Assembly: GCF_033042135.1 (NCBI RefSeq)
Contig: NZ_WBXM01000015.1
Location: 1 to 64,000, forward strand
DNA length: 64,000 bases
Direction: 5' to 3'
Origin: Haloechinothrix sp033042135
GTDB lineage: Bacteria; Actinomycetota; Actinomycetes; Mycobacteriales; Pseudonocardiaceae
Of the stretch, positions 42,479 to 51,102 are shown in pieces. The position numbers and the translations under genes were made by a program. The notes under the pieces were generated by a model. It searched no databases, was not told the origin of the DNA, and saw only the letters and a program-made list of their open reading frames with translations. Position 1 is the stretch's first letter, and each line of letters opens with the position of its first letter.

Positions 42479-45211
42479 TCACTCCGGCGGTACATCGATC
42501 GGCCGGAGCCTGCGCGGCCCGCTGTCCGGCCGCGCAGGCGGCTGACCCACCGTGACACGGGCACCGACCACCGTCGCACCATCGCTGGTGGCGATCACCG
42601 GATCGAGCTCGAGCGCCCGCACCTCAGGTAGGTCGTCGGCCAGCGCGGACACCCGCAGAACGAGCTCGGACAGTGCGCCGACATCGGCGGGCTCGGCACC
42701 GCGATACCCCGCGAGCAGTGGCGCCGTCCGCGGCTCGGCCACCAGGTCGGCGGCATCGACGTCGGTCAGTGGGACCGCGCGGTAGGCACGGTCACCGATG
42801 AGCTCACCGAGGCTGCCGGACAGGCCGAACGACACCAGCGTCCCGAAGGACGGATCGTCCTGCAGCCCGATGGCACATGAACTACCCCTCGGCGCCATAC
42901 ACTGCACGTACACTTCCGGAGAGTCGCCGATCTCGCGCAGGTCACGGTAGGCGGTACGTACCGCGTCCTCGGTGTAGAGGTCCAGCCGTGTCCCGGTGTA
43001 GTCGGGGCTTCGTCGCAGCCGATCCACGCCGGATTTCAACGCAACCGGGTAACCGAGCCGCGCCGCGGCATCGGCCGCGTCCTCCTCGCAGGCCACCCGC
43101 TCGTACGACACCACGTCGATGCCGTAACAGCGCAGCAGTTCGAGGCACAGCGTATCCGGTAACCAGCGACCCGCCTGGGCTCCCGCGCTATCCCACTCCC
43201 CCGCCAGTACGGCGGTGACCAGCTGTTGCGCCCGTTGTGGGTGCAGCTCCGGTTGGCGCGCGAACGACCCGGCCGGCCGCTGCCGCCATGCCGCGTACCG
43301 CACCACGCGGGCCAGCGCCGACACCGCCCGCTCCGGGCTCGGATACGACGGGACCGAACCCGCGGCGGGGACGCCGTCCTCGGTATACACCGCGAGCTCA
43401 CTCGGGATGCCCTCCACCGCAAGGAAGGTCGATACGATCGGCTTGCTGCCGTGCGGCGCAGCATCCTCGGCAGCCTCCCGTACCGCTCGCGCGTAGCGCG
43501 TTCCCGGAATCGCCAGTGGTGGAACGAACACCACCACGAGCGCATCGGTGTTCGGATCGTGCAGCGCCTCCCGCACCGCTCTGGCGAACTCCTCCGGTCC
43601 CGCCTGCGGGCCCACGTCCACCGGTTCGAAGGCTAACGTCAGGCCGAGATCCAATGCGGTGTCCGCGGCGAGCGCGCCGATCGCCGCGGAGTTCCCCACG
43701 ATCGCCACCTGATCCCCCTCGGGCAGCGGCTGATGCGCCAGCACCAGCGCGGTATCGAAAAGCTGGTCGAGCGTTTCCACCCGGATTACCCCGGCTTGCT
43801 CGAACAGCGCCTGCACCGAGGCGTCGTCCACCGACGTCGAGGTCGCCGCAAGCTCCGGACGCAGCGCGCGCCGCCCGGAGCGCACCGCCACGATGGGTTT
43901 GCGGCGGGCGAGTCTGCGCGCCAGCCGGGCGAACTTGCGCGGGTTGCCGAACGACTCCAGGTAGAGCAGCACGGTGTCGGTATCCGGATCGGTCTCCCAG
44001 TACTGCAGTAGGTCGTTGCCGGAGACATCGGCGCGGTTACCTGCGGAGACGAAGGTGGACAGCCCAAGCCCGCGCTTCTCGGCGTCGTCGAGGATGGCGA
44101 TACCGAGGGCACCCGACTGGCAGAAGAATCCCGTGCGCCCCCGCGGCGGAAGCCGCGGGGCCAGCGTGGCGTTGAGCCGGACCGATGGATCGGTGTTGAG
44201 TACGCCGAGCGCGTTGGGCCCCACCACGCGCATGCCGTGCGCTCGCGCCTCGCCGACCACCCGCAGCTCCGCGTGCATCCCGTGCGGCCCGGACTCTGCG
44301 AACCCGGAAGAAACGATCACCAGCGTGGTGACGCCCTTGTGCAGCGCGCCCTCCAGCACGTCGTCGACCTTCTCCGAGGGCACCGCGACCACCGCGAGGT
44401 CGACGTCGTCCGGGATGTCGACGACCGACGGGTAGGCCCGCACTCCTCGCACCGAGGGGTGTTCCGGGTTGACCGGGTAGACCGTCCCGGCGAAGTCCGC
44501 CCCGAGCAGGTTGGTCAGCACCGCGTAGCCGATCTTGGATCGATCGGGGGAAGCGCCGATCACCGCCACAGATCGCGGGAACAGCAGGTTCCGCACGCTG
44601 CGGGCTTCCGCAGCCTGTTCCCTGGCGCGGGCCACGACCAGGGATTCCTCGGTCGGGTCGATATCGAACTCGAGATGCAAGCTGCCGCCTGCCACCTCCC
44701 TGGTGACCTCGTAGCCGGCGTCCCGGAACACCCGCAGCATCGCCGCGTTGTCGCTGAGGACCTCGGCGGCGAAGCGTTCGATGCCGCACTCCGCCGCCGC
44801 GGCCGCGAGATGCTCCAGCAGGATCGACCCCAGTCCCCTGCCCTGGTGGGCGTCGTCGACCACGAAAGCCACCTCGGCGAGCGGGCCGCCTTCCAGTCGC
44901 TCGTACCGACCGACCGCGACGATCTCCGAACCGAGCGCGGCGACGAGCGCCACCCTGTCGTGGTGATCGACGACGGTGAACCTGGTCAGATCACGCGGCG
45001 GGATCCGGGGGTAGGCGCCGAAGTAGCGGAAGTACCGGGTACGTTCCGACAGTCTGCTGTGCAACGCGACGATACGGTCGGCGTCGTCGGGAACGATCGG
45101 CCGCAGCCGGACCGTGCCCCCGTCGGCCAGTACCACGTCGGCTTCCCAGTGCCGCGGGTAGTCGTAGGGGTCGGTGGAGTCTCCGGCGGGTGCCTGGTCA
45201 TCGGCCGTCAT
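42479..45211 (-). CDS. GNAT protein acetyltransferase fused to acyl-CoA synthetase (NDP-forming) domain
   Basis: The protein has 910 residues. The N-terminal GNAT domain (about 25-190) has the acetyl-CoA motif AHQGRGLGSILLEHL. The rest is an NDP-forming acyl-CoA synthetase-like module: CoA-binding Rossmann domain (about 205-330, LLFPRSVAVIGASPDRSKIGYAVLTNLL), succinyl-CoA ligase-like domain (about 345-640) and ATP-grasp region (about 680-890). The architecture matches the actinomycete PatA class, with GNAT first, unlike E. coli Pat, which has it last. Such enzymes acetylate lysines of acyl-CoA synthetases. The adjacent AcuC gene encodes the likely eraser. The ATG 45209-45211 start is preceded by a purine-rich GAGAACGAAGGGGA. 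Confidence 0.92.
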   Translation of the reverse strand: MTADDQAPAGDSTDPYDYPRHWEADVVLADGGTVRLRPIVPDDADRIVALHSRLSERTRYFRYFGAYPRIPPRDLTRFTVVDHHDRVALVAALGSEIVAVGRYERLEGGPLAEVAFVVDDAHQGRGLGSILLEHLAAAAAECGIERFAAEVLSDNAAMLRVFRDAGYEVTREVAGGSLHLEFDIDPTEESLVVARAREQAAEARSVRNLLFPRSVAVIGASPDRSKIGYAVLTNLLGADFAGTVYPVNPEHPSVRGVRAYPSVVDIPDDVDLAVVAVPSEKVDDVLEGALHKGVTTLVIVSSGFAESGPHGMHAELRVVGEARAHGMRVVGPNALGVLNTDPSVRLNATLAPRLPPRGRTGFFCQSGALGIAILDDAEKRGLGLSTFVSAGNRADVSGNDLLQYWETDPDTDTVLLYLESFGNPRKFARLARRLARRKPIVAVRSGRRALRPELAATSTSVDDASVQALFEQAGVIRVETLDQLFDTALVLAHQPLPEGDQVAIVGNSAAIGALAADTALDLGLTLAFEPVDVGPQAGPEEFARAVREALHDPNTDALVVVFVPPLAIPGTRYARAVREAAEDAAPHGSKPIVSTFLAVEGIPSELAVYTEDGVPAAGSVPSYPSPERAVSALARVVRYAAWRQRPAGSFARQPELHPQRAQQLVTAVLAGEWDSAGAQAGRWLPDTLCLELLRCYGIDVVSYERVACEEDAADAAARLGYPVALKSGVDRLRRSPDYTGTRLDLYTEDAVRTAYRDLREIGDSPEVYVQCMAPRGSSCAIGLQDDPSFGTLVSFGLSGSLGELIGDRAYRAVPLTDVDAADLVAEPRTAPLLAGYRGAEPADVGALSELVLRVSALADDLPEVRALELDPVIATSDGATVVGARVTVGQPPARPDSGPRRLRPIDVPPE

Positions 45212-45253
45212 CGCATTCCCCTTCGTTCTCTACTCCCACGGCCACCGACAGGG

Positions 45254-46429
45254 TCAGTCCCTCGGGTCGTCGGGATTCAGTCCCACGAGCGGGAACACCG
45301 CCTTCCGGGTCTCGCGGATAGCCGGATCCACCGGTTCCTCATTCACCCCGTCCCACGGGGTGAACTCAGCCTGCTCGCCGTCGGTCATGGAGATCGGTAT
45401 CTCGGCGTGCGGAGCGGCCTTGGCCACCGAGGAGCTCCAGATCCCTGGCACCCGGGTGTGCGGATCGATGTCACGGTCGAGCACCGTGGCGATCAGGTGC
45501 GTCCATGACCGGGGCACCACCCGCACCAGCTGGTAACCGCCGCCACCGACGGCCAGCCACCGGCCGCCGCTGTACTGCTCAGCCAGCTGCCGCAGCTCTT
45601 GGTAGATCCGGCGATGCCCGTCGACGCTCAGCGCCAGATCAGCAAGGGGGTCCTCGTCGTGGGAATCGACGCCGCATTGCGTCACCAGTACCTGCGGCTC
45701 GAACTGCGCGATCAGTCCGGGGACGACAGCACGGAACGCACGTAGCCAGCCCCGGTCGGGTGTCCGCGGCGGCAGCGCCACGTTCACCGCACGCCCCTCG
45801 GCGCCGGGACCGCCGGACTCGCCGGGAAAGCCCGTGCCGGGGAACAACGTCATCGGGTGCTGGTGCAGCGAGATCGTGAGCACGCGTGGGTCATCGTAGA
45901 ACGCTGCCTGTACCCCGTCGCCGTGATGCACGTCGGTATCGATGTAGGCGATCCGCTCGAACCCGCTGTCCAGCAACCGGGCGATCGCTGCCGCGCAGTC
46001 GTTGTAGATGCAGAATCCCGCGGCACATCCCGGCATGGCATGGTGGAGGCCGCCTGCGATGTTGACCGCTCGCGTGGCGGTCCCGCTCGCGAGCTGATCG
46101 GCCGCGAGCAGGCTCGACCCCACCACCAGCGCCGCCGCGGAGTGCATATCCGAGAACACCGGATTGTCCGCGCCGCCAAGGCCGTGGCCGACGTCGTACC
46201 CGGCACCGGGCGCGCGCTTGACCGCGGCCACGTACTCCGCATGGTGGACCCGGGTGATATCCGCTTCGGCCGCCTGTTCGGGAACCAGCAACGACACGCC
46301 GTCGAGCACGCCCAGTTCCCTGGCGAGGCGAATCGTCAGGTCGAGCCGTACCGGGTTGAACGGATGGCCGTCGCCGAAGTCGTACGACAGCAGCGAGGAG
46401 TGCCACACTACGGCCGAAGATCGCATCAT
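45254..46429 (-). CDS. acuC: AcuC-type class II lysine deacetylase
   Basis: This is a zinc-dependent deacetylase of the histone deacetylase superfamily, 391 residues. All active-site elements are visible: the His pair in GGLHHAMPG, the first zinc ligands in YIDTDVHHGDGVQ, the second Asp in GVDSHDEDPLA, and the catalytic Tyr in GGGGYQL. In Bacillus AcuC removes acetyl groups from acetyl-CoA synthetase. The gene lies 42 bp upstream of the acetyltransferase fusion on the same strand, so both are probably made together and act on the same substrates. Acetoin utilisation genes (acuA/B) are absent. Confidence 0.93.
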   Translation of the reverse strand: MMRSSAVVWHSSLLSYDFGDGHPFNPVRLDLTIRLARELGVLDGVSLLVPEQAAEADITRVHHAEYVAAVKRAPGAGYDVGHGLGGADNPVFSDMHSAAALVVGSSLLAADQLASGTATRAVNIAGGLHHAMPGCAAGFCIYNDCAAAIARLLDSGFERIAYIDTDVHHGDGVQAAFYDDPRVLTISLHQHPMTLFPGTGFPGESGGPGAEGRAVNVALPPRTPDRGWLRAFRAVVPGLIAQFEPQVLVTQCGVDSHDEDPLADLALSVDGHRRIYQELRQLAEQYSGGRWLAVGGGGYQLVRVVPRSWTHLIATVLDRDIDPHTRVPGIWSSSVAKAAPHAEIPISMTDGEQAEFTPWDGVNEEPVDPAIRETRKAVFPLVGLNPDDPRD

Positions 46430-46456
46430 CCCAGCCTATCCAGTCACCCGTGATCC

Positions 46457-47299
46457 TCAACCCGGCTGCGTGCCGGTGATGACCTCCCGCAGCGGATCGC
46501 GACACCATTGTGACCAGGATCCAGCGTAGAGCGCGGGCCACTCACCGGCACCGGCCAGCTCCAGCGCGAGGACAACCGAGCACGCCGTAACCCCGGATCC
46601 GCAGTAAGCACCCACCGGCGCGTCGCCGGTGACCCCGAGCTCGGCGAAGCGCTCTGCCAACTCGGCGGGCGAGCGCCAGCGCCCATCGGCACCGGTGTGA
46701 TCAGCGAACGGCGCGTTCACCGCGCCCGGGATGTGTCCTGCGCGGGGATCCACCGGTTCGTGCTCGCCCGCGTACCGCTCGGGGGCCCGGGCATCCAGCA
46801 GCACCCCCTCGCGGGCACAGCGAGCCGCTCCGTCGGTATCCAGCACCGGCATCCGCCCCGGCGTCACCTTGATACCGGTGGGTACCGGCTCGGGGACCGT
46901 CGTGGTAACCGGACGGTTGCCTGCCGACCACGCCGCGTAGCCACCGTCGAGCACCGCCACCGCCCGGTGCCCCGCCCAGCGCAGCAGCCACCAGGCCCGC
47001 GCGGCCACCGAGCCGTCGGCATCGTCGTAGGCCACCACCGGGTGGCCGCTGCGCACTCCGGCGCTCCGCAGCGTCCGTTGCAGCCGCTCGGGGTCCGGCA
47101 GCGGGTGGCGACCACCCGCACCGGGCCGCCCCGCCAGCGCGGTATCCAGATCGACGAACACCGCGCCCGGGATGTGCCCTTCGGCGTAGGATTCCGCACC
47201 GGGCGGCCCCGACATCCGCCAGCGTACGTCCAGCACCGTCGGAGGATCCCCGCTCGCCAGCATCGCCGCGAGGCCTTCGGGGTCGATCAGCGGATGCAT
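46457..47299 (-). CDS. Thiosulfate/3-mercaptopyruvate-type sulfurtransferase
   Basis: The protein has 280 residues and two rhodanese domains (about 1-125 inactive, 150-280 active). Cys233 in AYCGSGVTACS is the persulfide-forming cysteine. The CGSGVTA loop is the 3-mercaptopyruvate type rather than the thiosulfate type (CRKGVTA), although substrate use cannot be decided from this alone. The start is ATG 47297-47299; an in-frame ATG three codons upstream is equally weak in ribosome site. It is 27 bp upstream of acuC on the same strand and divergent from ideR. Confidence 0.92.
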   Translation of the reverse strand: MHPLIDPEGLAAMLASGDPPTVLDVRWRMSGPPGAESYAEGHIPGAVFVDLDTALAGRPGAGGRHPLPDPERLQRTLRSAGVRSGHPVVAYDDADGSVAARAWWLLRWAGHRAVAVLDGGYAAWSAGNRPVTTTVPEPVPTGIKVTPGRMPVLDTDGAARCAREGVLLDARAPERYAGEHEPVDPRAGHIPGAVNAPFADHTGADGRWRSPAELAERFAELGVTGDAPVGAYCGSGVTACSVVLALELAGAGEWPALYAGSWSQWCRDPLREVITGTQPG

Positions 47300-47470
47300 A
47301 CCGCCCATTCTGCCGTAGCCACCGTTACCGGCACCTTCCGTAGCCAGGCACACGAACACCGGCGAGCTAGCTACGATTGTGGTCATCGGACACCGGCGTG
47401 GCTCCGACGGCGCGAACCGCCCGCGGCACATGATCCGACGACCGTGCACGGCCCGACAAAGGACGGCAGA

Positions 47471-48166
47471 GTGAACGACCTGATCGACACTACGGAGATG
47501 TACCTGCGCACCATCTTCGAACTGGAAGAAGAGGGTGTCGTGCCGCTTCGGGCACGGATCGCGGAACGTCTCGATCAGAGCGGCCCGACGGTGAGCCAGA
47601 CGGTGGCCCGCATGGAGCGTGACAACCTTGTCGTCGTGGCGGGTGATCGCCACCTCGAGCTGACCGACCATGGCCGCGAGCTGGCGATCGCGGTGATGCG
47701 CAAGCACCGACTGGCCGAGCTGCTGCTGGTCGATGTCATCGGGCTCGAGTGGGAGCACGTGCACAACGAGGCATGCCGGTGGGAGCACGTGATGAGCGAA
47801 GCCGTCGAGCACAAGCTGGTGAAGCTGCTCGGCTACCCCACGACCTCTCCGTACGGCAACCCCATTCCCGGGCTCGACAAGCTCGGTGCGGGCGAACCCG
47901 CGCCACCCGCCGAATCGAACCTGATCCGCCTCGACGAGCTCGCGCGGTCCGGCGGCGGTACCGTGACGATCAAGCGGATCGCCGAGCACGTTCAGATGGA
48001 CGAGGAGTTGATGGCTAAGCTGCGGTCGGTGGGATTGATTCCCGGGGAATCCGTACAGATCGACAGCGCCACCGGGGCCGAGGCCGCTGTGACGATCACT
48101 GGAAAGGACGAATCGATCGAAGTATCCACCGGCATCCTGCACGCCGTCCTCGCCACCGCTCCGTAA
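47471..48166 (+). CDS. ideR: Iron-dependent transcriptional repressor IdeR/DtxR
   Basis: The protein has 231 residues. MNDLIDTTEMYLRTIFELEE opens the winged-helix domain, whose recognition helix is SGPTVSQTVARMERD. Every metal ligand expected from IdeR/DtxR is present: primary site Met10, Cys102, Glu105, His106; ancillary site His79, Glu83, His98. The dimerisation domain continues to about 140, followed by an SH3-like domain. With Fe2+ it represses siderophore genes and activates storage. No iron box was seen in this window. GTG 47471 start. galE follows 18 bp later, as in corynebacteria. Confidence 0.97.
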   Translation: MNDLIDTTEMYLRTIFELEEEGVVPLRARIAERLDQSGPTVSQTVARMERDNLVVVAGDRHLELTDHGRELAIAVMRKHRLAELLLVDVIGLEWEHVHNEACRWEHVMSEAVEHKLVKLLGYPTTSPYGNPIPGLDKLGAGEPAPPAESNLIRLDELARSGGGTVTIKRIAEHVQMDEELMAKLRSVGLIPGESVQIDSATGAEAAVTITGKDESIEVSTGILHAVLATAP

Positions 48167-48184
48167 CGGGCCTAGACGGCGAGC

Positions 48185-49186
48185 ATGACATCGGCTGAGC
48201 TATCGAGTACCGGCAAGCTGCTGGTGACCGGGGGTGCGGGTTACATCGGCAGTGTCTGCACCGCATGGCTGCTGGCCGCGGGGTACTCGGTTACCGTCGT
48301 CGACGACCTGTCGACGGGCCACCGTGACGCGGTTCCCGGGGGCGCCCACTTCGTCGAGGGCGACGCCGCCGACATAGCCGCCGACCTGCTCGGCGAGGGC
48401 TTCGACGGAGTGCTGCACTTCGCCGCCCGGTCCCTGGTCGGCGAATCGATGGCCCATCCGGACCGGTACTGGCACGGCAATGTCGTGACCTCACTGCGGT
48501 TGCTCGATGCCATGTGCGCACACGGCACACCGCGCCTCGTCTTCTCGTCCACGGCAGCCACCTACGGCTCCCCCGATCGTGTGCCGATCGCGGAGTCAAC
48601 CCCGACGGTGCCGGGTAATACCTACGGCTATACCAAGCTCGCGGCCGACCATGCCATCACCAGCTACGCCCACGCGCACGGACTGGCGGCAGTGAGCCTG
48701 CGGTACTTCAATGTGGCGGGAGCCTATGGGCGGTGGGGTGAACGGCATGCCGAGGAAACCCACCTCATCCCCCTCGTGCTGCGGGTCGCAGCCGGCCTGG
48801 CCGAGAGCGTGTCCGTTCACGGCGACGACTACCCGACCGCCGACGGCACGGCGGTGCGTGACTACATCCACGTCGCCGACCTCGCCGACGCCCACCTCCG
48901 CGCGCTACGCCACGCGGCGCCGGGACAGCATCGCGTGTACAACCTCGGCAACGGTACCGGCTTCTCGGTTCAGCAGGTCCTCGACACCTGCCGGGCGGTG
49001 ACCGGCCACCGGATTCCGGCTGCCGTGGCACCACGCAGGCCAGGAGATCCGGCCGTGCTCGTCGCATCGAGCGATCGGGCGCGGGTGGAGCTCGGCTGGA
49101 AACCACAACACCCCAACCTGGTCGATATCGTCACCCACGCGTGGGAGTTCGCCACCACCGGACGGGCAGGCGAGCCAGCACGCTGA
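48185..49186 (+). CDS. galE: UDP-glucose 4-epimerase
   Basis: It interconverts UDP-glucose and UDP-galactose, supplying galactose and galactofuranose for the arabinogalactan wall. The protein has 333 residues of the extended SDR family. NAD-binding is seen in KLLVTGGAGYIGSVCTAWLL and VDDLSTGH. The active site has the Ser/Thr cluster FSSTAATYG and the YxxxK motif in NTYGYTKLAADH. RYFNVAGAYGRWGERH and AVRDYIHVADLADAH are the usual galactose-epimerase signatures. It lies 18 bp after ideR on the same strand and ends 11 bp from the convergent DUF4192 gene. Confidence 0.94.
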   Translation: MTSAELSSTGKLLVTGGAGYIGSVCTAWLLAAGYSVTVVDDLSTGHRDAVPGGAHFVEGDAADIAADLLGEGFDGVLHFAARSLVGESMAHPDRYWHGNVVTSLRLLDAMCAHGTPRLVFSSTAATYGSPDRVPIAESTPTVPGNTYGYTKLAADHAITSYAHAHGLAAVSLRYFNVAGAYGRWGERHAEETHLIPLVLRVAAGLAESVSVHGDDYPTADGTAVRDYIHVADLADAHLRALRHAAPGQHRVYNLGNGTGFSVQQVLDTCRAVTGHRIPAAVAPRRPGDPAVLVASSDRARVELGWKPQHPNLVDIVTHAWEFATTGRAGEPAR

Positions 49187-49197
49187 CCCGCGGCCGT

Positions 49198-50286
49198 TCA
49201 CCCACCCGGATCCTCACCCGCGGCTGCATCGGGCGGCAGGTCGATGCAACCGCCTGTGCGTTCGCCCGTCCCGGCCAGCGCACGGATGGTACGAGGCTGA
49301 ACCCCGCCTTGCAGCGCGCGGAGGAGCAGTGCGGCCAGCACGTGATCGGGATCAGACTCCAGCGCGGACTCCAACGCGATCCGCGCCAGCGCCCCGTTGC
49401 CCGCGGCATAGGCGGAGTAGCCCGCCAGCACCGCGGGCTGAGCACGTTCCGGGGCGGGCAGCACCCTGGCGAGCCACTGCCAGAGTCGTTCGGCCGTGTG
49501 GGCATCGGCCGTGTGCGGCGGCACCACGGTGGCCAGGCAGGCATCTCGCACCCGCGTATCGCTGACAGCGCGGGCGAGCGTGGCCAGCTCCTGGTCAGTG
49601 AGCTCAAAGTCACCCCGGCGCACCCGGAGCAACGCGTCCCTGACCACCTCGATACCGCGCGCTGCCTCCGCCGCCGCATCCTGCGGTCGGGAACGCAGCT
49701 CGGCCACGAGATGATCGGCCCTCGTCCGCGCCCGCGCGTTATCGTCGGGCACGACCAGCCGCTGCAGCTCCTCCCTGCTGCCGAAAGTGACAAGGCCCTG
49801 ATCGACGATGCGCGCGGCGGCCACCGTACTGCCCGGATCCGGCAACACACCCCCGCAGCGCGCGTGGTCGTAGCACCGCCACCCCACGCCACCGGTGATG
49901 CTGGGCAACCACAACGCCGCGGGGTCGGTCACCTTACTGGCCCGCAACTGCTCGCGGAGCTCACGCACCAGGGCACGCTGTGGCAACCCGCGATGCCCGC
50001 GCACCGGTGCGCCCGAGGTGCCGCCGATCACGACGGTGACCACCGACGCCGGTTCCGCGCGAGTGATCGCCTCGACCAGCCGCACCGCCACCTCGCGCAC
50101 TTCGGGCTCGGCCGGAAGGTCGCAGCGCATCACCGGGCCGACGTGGCGGCTTCCGGAGTGCGCGTTGGCAAGCAGCACTACCGAGTCGCTCGGGTAGAAA
50201 CCAATCATCTGGGGCAGCGACGCCAACAGCTCGCCCGGGCTGGTGAACCGTACCGGCGCGTTCCCCGCGTATGTCTCGTCGGTCAT
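49198..50286 (-). CDS. DUF4192-family protein
   Basis: The protein has 362 residues. The N-terminal signature RFTSPGELLASLPQMIGFYPSDSVVLLA followed by VGPVMRCDLP marks DUF4192. The rest is mainly helical, with a TPR-like C-terminal part (LAGYSAYAAGNGALARIALESALESDPDHVLAALLLRAL). It has no membrane helix or signal peptide. Function unknown; it is restricted to actinobacteria. The start is ATG 50284-50286; the 50 upstream codons in frame lack family similarity. Confidence 0.88.
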   Translation of the reverse strand: MTDETYAGNAPVRFTSPGELLASLPQMIGFYPSDSVVLLANAHSGSRHVGPVMRCDLPAEPEVREVAVRLVEAITRAEPASVVTVVIGGTSGAPVRGHRGLPQRALVRELREQLRASKVTDPAALWLPSITGGVGWRCYDHARCGGVLPDPGSTVAAARIVDQGLVTFGSREELQRLVVPDDNARARTRADHLVAELRSRPQDAAAEAARGIEVVRDALLRVRRGDFELTDQELATLARAVSDTRVRDACLATVVPPHTADAHTAERLWQWLARVLPAPERAQPAVLAGYSAYAAGNGALARIALESALESDPDHVLAALLLRALQGGVQPRTIRALAGTGERTGGCIDLPPDAAAGEDPGG

Positions 50287-50460
50287 GGCACCCAGCCTGC
50301 GCAGGCGATAGCCGTGCCGGGGCAGGCATGGCGAATCCGTGGACCGGTGACCCGGGTGTGGACAGCGCCGCGGGCGAACTGCCGCTCGGAGTCGCACGGA
50401 ACCGGCCACGACCGGTGGCGAGGGCGGCGTCACCACCCGAACACCCGCTGCTCGCGGGGT

Positions 50461-50889
50461 TCACCCCTGCACGATGTATGCCTCGAGCTGTTCCTTGGTG
50501 TGTTCCAGCTCGTCCATCCGGTTCTTGACCACGTCGCCGATGCTGATGATGCCGCCCAGCCGCCCGTTGTCGATCACCGGCACGTGCCTGATCCGGCGCC
50601 TGGTCATCAGGTGCGTCAGATCGTCGACGGTGTCCTCGGGGCCGCAGCTGGCCACCATCTCGGTCATGATCTCCGATACCGGCGCGTCCAGCAGCGGTGC
50701 GCCCCGCTCGTGCAGCCTACGCACCACGTCACGCTCGGAGACGATGCCGCTGACCTCGTCGCCGTCCACTACGACCATGGCACCCACGTTGTGTTCGGCC
50801 AGCAAGGCGAGAAGCTCGGTCACCGTCGTGTCCGGGCTCACCGTCGCCACCTCGGTTCCCTTGGCACGGAGCACATCGGCGATTCGCAT
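50461..50889 (-). CDS. Stand-alone CBS-pair protein
   Basis: The protein has 142 residues and consists only of two CBS motifs (about 8-60 and 72-125): VSPDTTVTELLALLAEHNVGAMVVVDGDEVSGIVSERDVVRRL and CGPEDTVDDLTHLMTRRRIRHVPVIDNGRLGGIISIGDVVKNRM. The G-h-h-(S/T)-x-x-D pattern in each motif (GIVSERD, GIISIGD) is the adenosyl-ligand site, so it may sense AMP, ATP or NAD. It belongs to the hypoxia-response-protein-like single-CBS-pair group. The target is unknown. Confidence 0.93.
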   Translation of the reverse strand: MRIADVLRAKGTEVATVSPDTTVTELLALLAEHNVGAMVVVDGDEVSGIVSERDVVRRLHERGAPLLDAPVSEIMTEMVASCGPEDTVDDLTHLMTRRRIRHVPVIDNGRLGGIISIGDVVKNRMDELEHTKEQLEAYIVQG

Positions 50890-51053
50890 CGAGTTCCTTC
50901 CGTCGGGTGACAGACCTCACAGCAGTATCCAGTAGAGTAACGCCGCTGGCAGGCCTCGCGGAAGACGCCGGAGGGGGTAACTTACCCGCCGGTAGATCAC
51001 CGTACGGCCGTGACCTGCGCGGCGGCGCCGATGCCGACCTGGAGGCACCCCAG

Positions 51054-51097
51054 GTGCTCGGGAGGGCAACGGCCCTGACCGCTGCCCTCCCGAGCAC
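51054..51097 (-). terminator. Perfect 15-bp hairpin after nrdJ
   Basis: GTGCTCGGGAGGGCA (51054-51068) pairs exactly with TGCCCTCCCGAGCAC (51083-51097) around a 14-base loop, 5 bases beyond the nrdJ stop codon. The stem is strong but has no T-run, a form of terminator common in actinobacteria. Confidence 0.8.
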
Positions 51098-51102
51098 GGA
51101 CC

